Assembly (NCBI RefSeq): GCF_900112985.1
Contig: NZ_FONS01000018.1
Span: forward strand, 1 to 33,754
From: Pedobacter antarcticus
GTDB taxonomy: Bacteria > Bacteroidota > Bacteroidia > Sphingobacteriales > Sphingobacteriaceae
Length of the DNA stretch: 33,754 nt
Direction: 5' to 3'
Shown: piece after piece, positions 33,566-33,754 of the stretch
How the letters are laid out: every line of letters begins with the position of its first letter
Numbering within the stretch: position 1 is the stretch's first letter
Program-made: the position numbers and the translations under genes
Notes under the pieces: generated by a model
What the model was told of the DNA's origin: nothing
The model's database searches: none
Seen by the model: the letters and a program-made list of their open reading frames with translations, nothing else

Positions 33566-33754
33566 TTAGAATTTCCAGCGGACAAAAGCTTCCATGGCCT
33601 CATATTCAGCAAGCCCGAGCTCGTCATAAGCCCTTGCTGTTTCCCTGTTCCGGTCTTCTGCCCTTTCCCAGAATTCCCGGGCATCATCTCCGGGGAATAC
33701 GGCTCTGTCTTTCTGGGATTGATGTTTGAAAATCGCATATTTCTTTTTCTCCAG
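33566..33754 (-). CDS. Unrecognised protein, C-terminal fragment (runs off window)
   Basis: An open frame of 62 codons plus stop runs in from the right edge and ends at TAA (33568-33566). The visible sequence is charged (KKYAIFKHQSQKDRAVFPG, DDAREFWERAEDRNRETARA, YDELGLAEYEAMEAFVRWKF) and would be alpha-helical. There is no start codon in the window, so it is taken as the 3' end of a larger gene. I do not recognise a family. Support comes from the lack of stops and the shared terminator at 33503. Confidence 0.55.
   Translation of the reverse strand: MEKKKYAIFKHQSQKDRAVFPGDDAREFWERAEDRNRETARAYDELGLAEYEAMEAFVRWKF

Noticed and set aside
33424..33738. 104-residue minus-strand ORF over the GHL10 3' end and terminator
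   Set aside because: It crosses the bidirectional terminator and overlaps a better-supported partial gene in another frame; its composition is not protein-like.

Overview
The window looks like chromosomal DNA of a member of the Bacteroidota, most likely a Sphingobacteriaceae (Pedobacter-like) bacterium. This is inferred from the 23S/5S rRNA sequence, from repeated matches to the Bacteroidota promoter pattern (TTTG, about 19 bases, TAnnTTTG), from the lack of Shine-Dalgarno sequences, and from family content: paired amidohydrolases, a GIN-domain protein, a GHL10 glycoside hydrolase, eukaryote-like PTPS and GCYH-I, and futalosine menaquinone genes. No prophage, IS element, CRISPR array or integration module was seen. 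Most of the window is housekeeping sequence on both strands.

Layout. 1-330: 3' end of a 23S rRNA gene, a 5S rRNA gene and its terminator. 568-1540: an Lrp/AsnC regulator (-) beside two unusual tandem tRNA-like genes (+) with their own promoter and terminator. 1599-5973: two overlapping secreted amidohydrolase genes (-). 6132-9596: a small membrane protein, then a trp leader and trpE-trpG-trpC. 9603-12387: hflX, rbfA, a membrane protein and aat. 12384-15356: a SNF2 helicase (-) with its promoter. 15537-17713: a GIN-like secreted protein (+) and an ALDH7-type dehydrogenase (-). 18016-22956: a TPR protein, a ComA-family protein, aroE, an MBL-fold hydrolase and a LolC/E-type permease. 22958-24869: a lipoprotein (+), then the menaquinone genes mqnD and mqnB (-). 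24996-27041: PTPS/QueD, folE and fabD. 27125-33499: a 1238-residue NtrY-like kinase, a membrane-anchored coiled-coil protein (-) and a GHL10 glycoside hydrolase. 33566-33754: the C-terminus of an unrecognised protein (-) running off the window.

The most unusual signal is the pair of tRNA-like genes at 1199-1306 and 1331-1473. Both fold as class II cloverleaves with a Leu-type D arm, a GUC anticodon, G73, G2-C71, G10 and C38 (the aspartate identity set), U37 instead of a purine, and extremely long variable arms (39 and 74 nt). The copies differ by compensatory base-pair changes in the acceptor stem and at the base of the variable arm, and share sequence motifs inside that arm, so they look like maintained structured RNAs rather than decayed tRNAs. 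A second point of interest is a probable trp attenuator: a promoter, a 25-codon ORF containing Trp-Gln-Trp, and an intrinsic terminator just before trpE.

How the genes work together: trpE, trpG and trpC form a partial tryptophan operon; PTPS and folE supply tetrahydropterin intermediates from GTP; mqnB and mqnD are consecutive in menaquinone synthesis as drawn for the futalosine pathway (with mqnC between them encoded elsewhere); hflX and rbfA concern ribosome function, and aat modifies protein N-termini. Homology calls come from motifs read by eye; no database search was possible.
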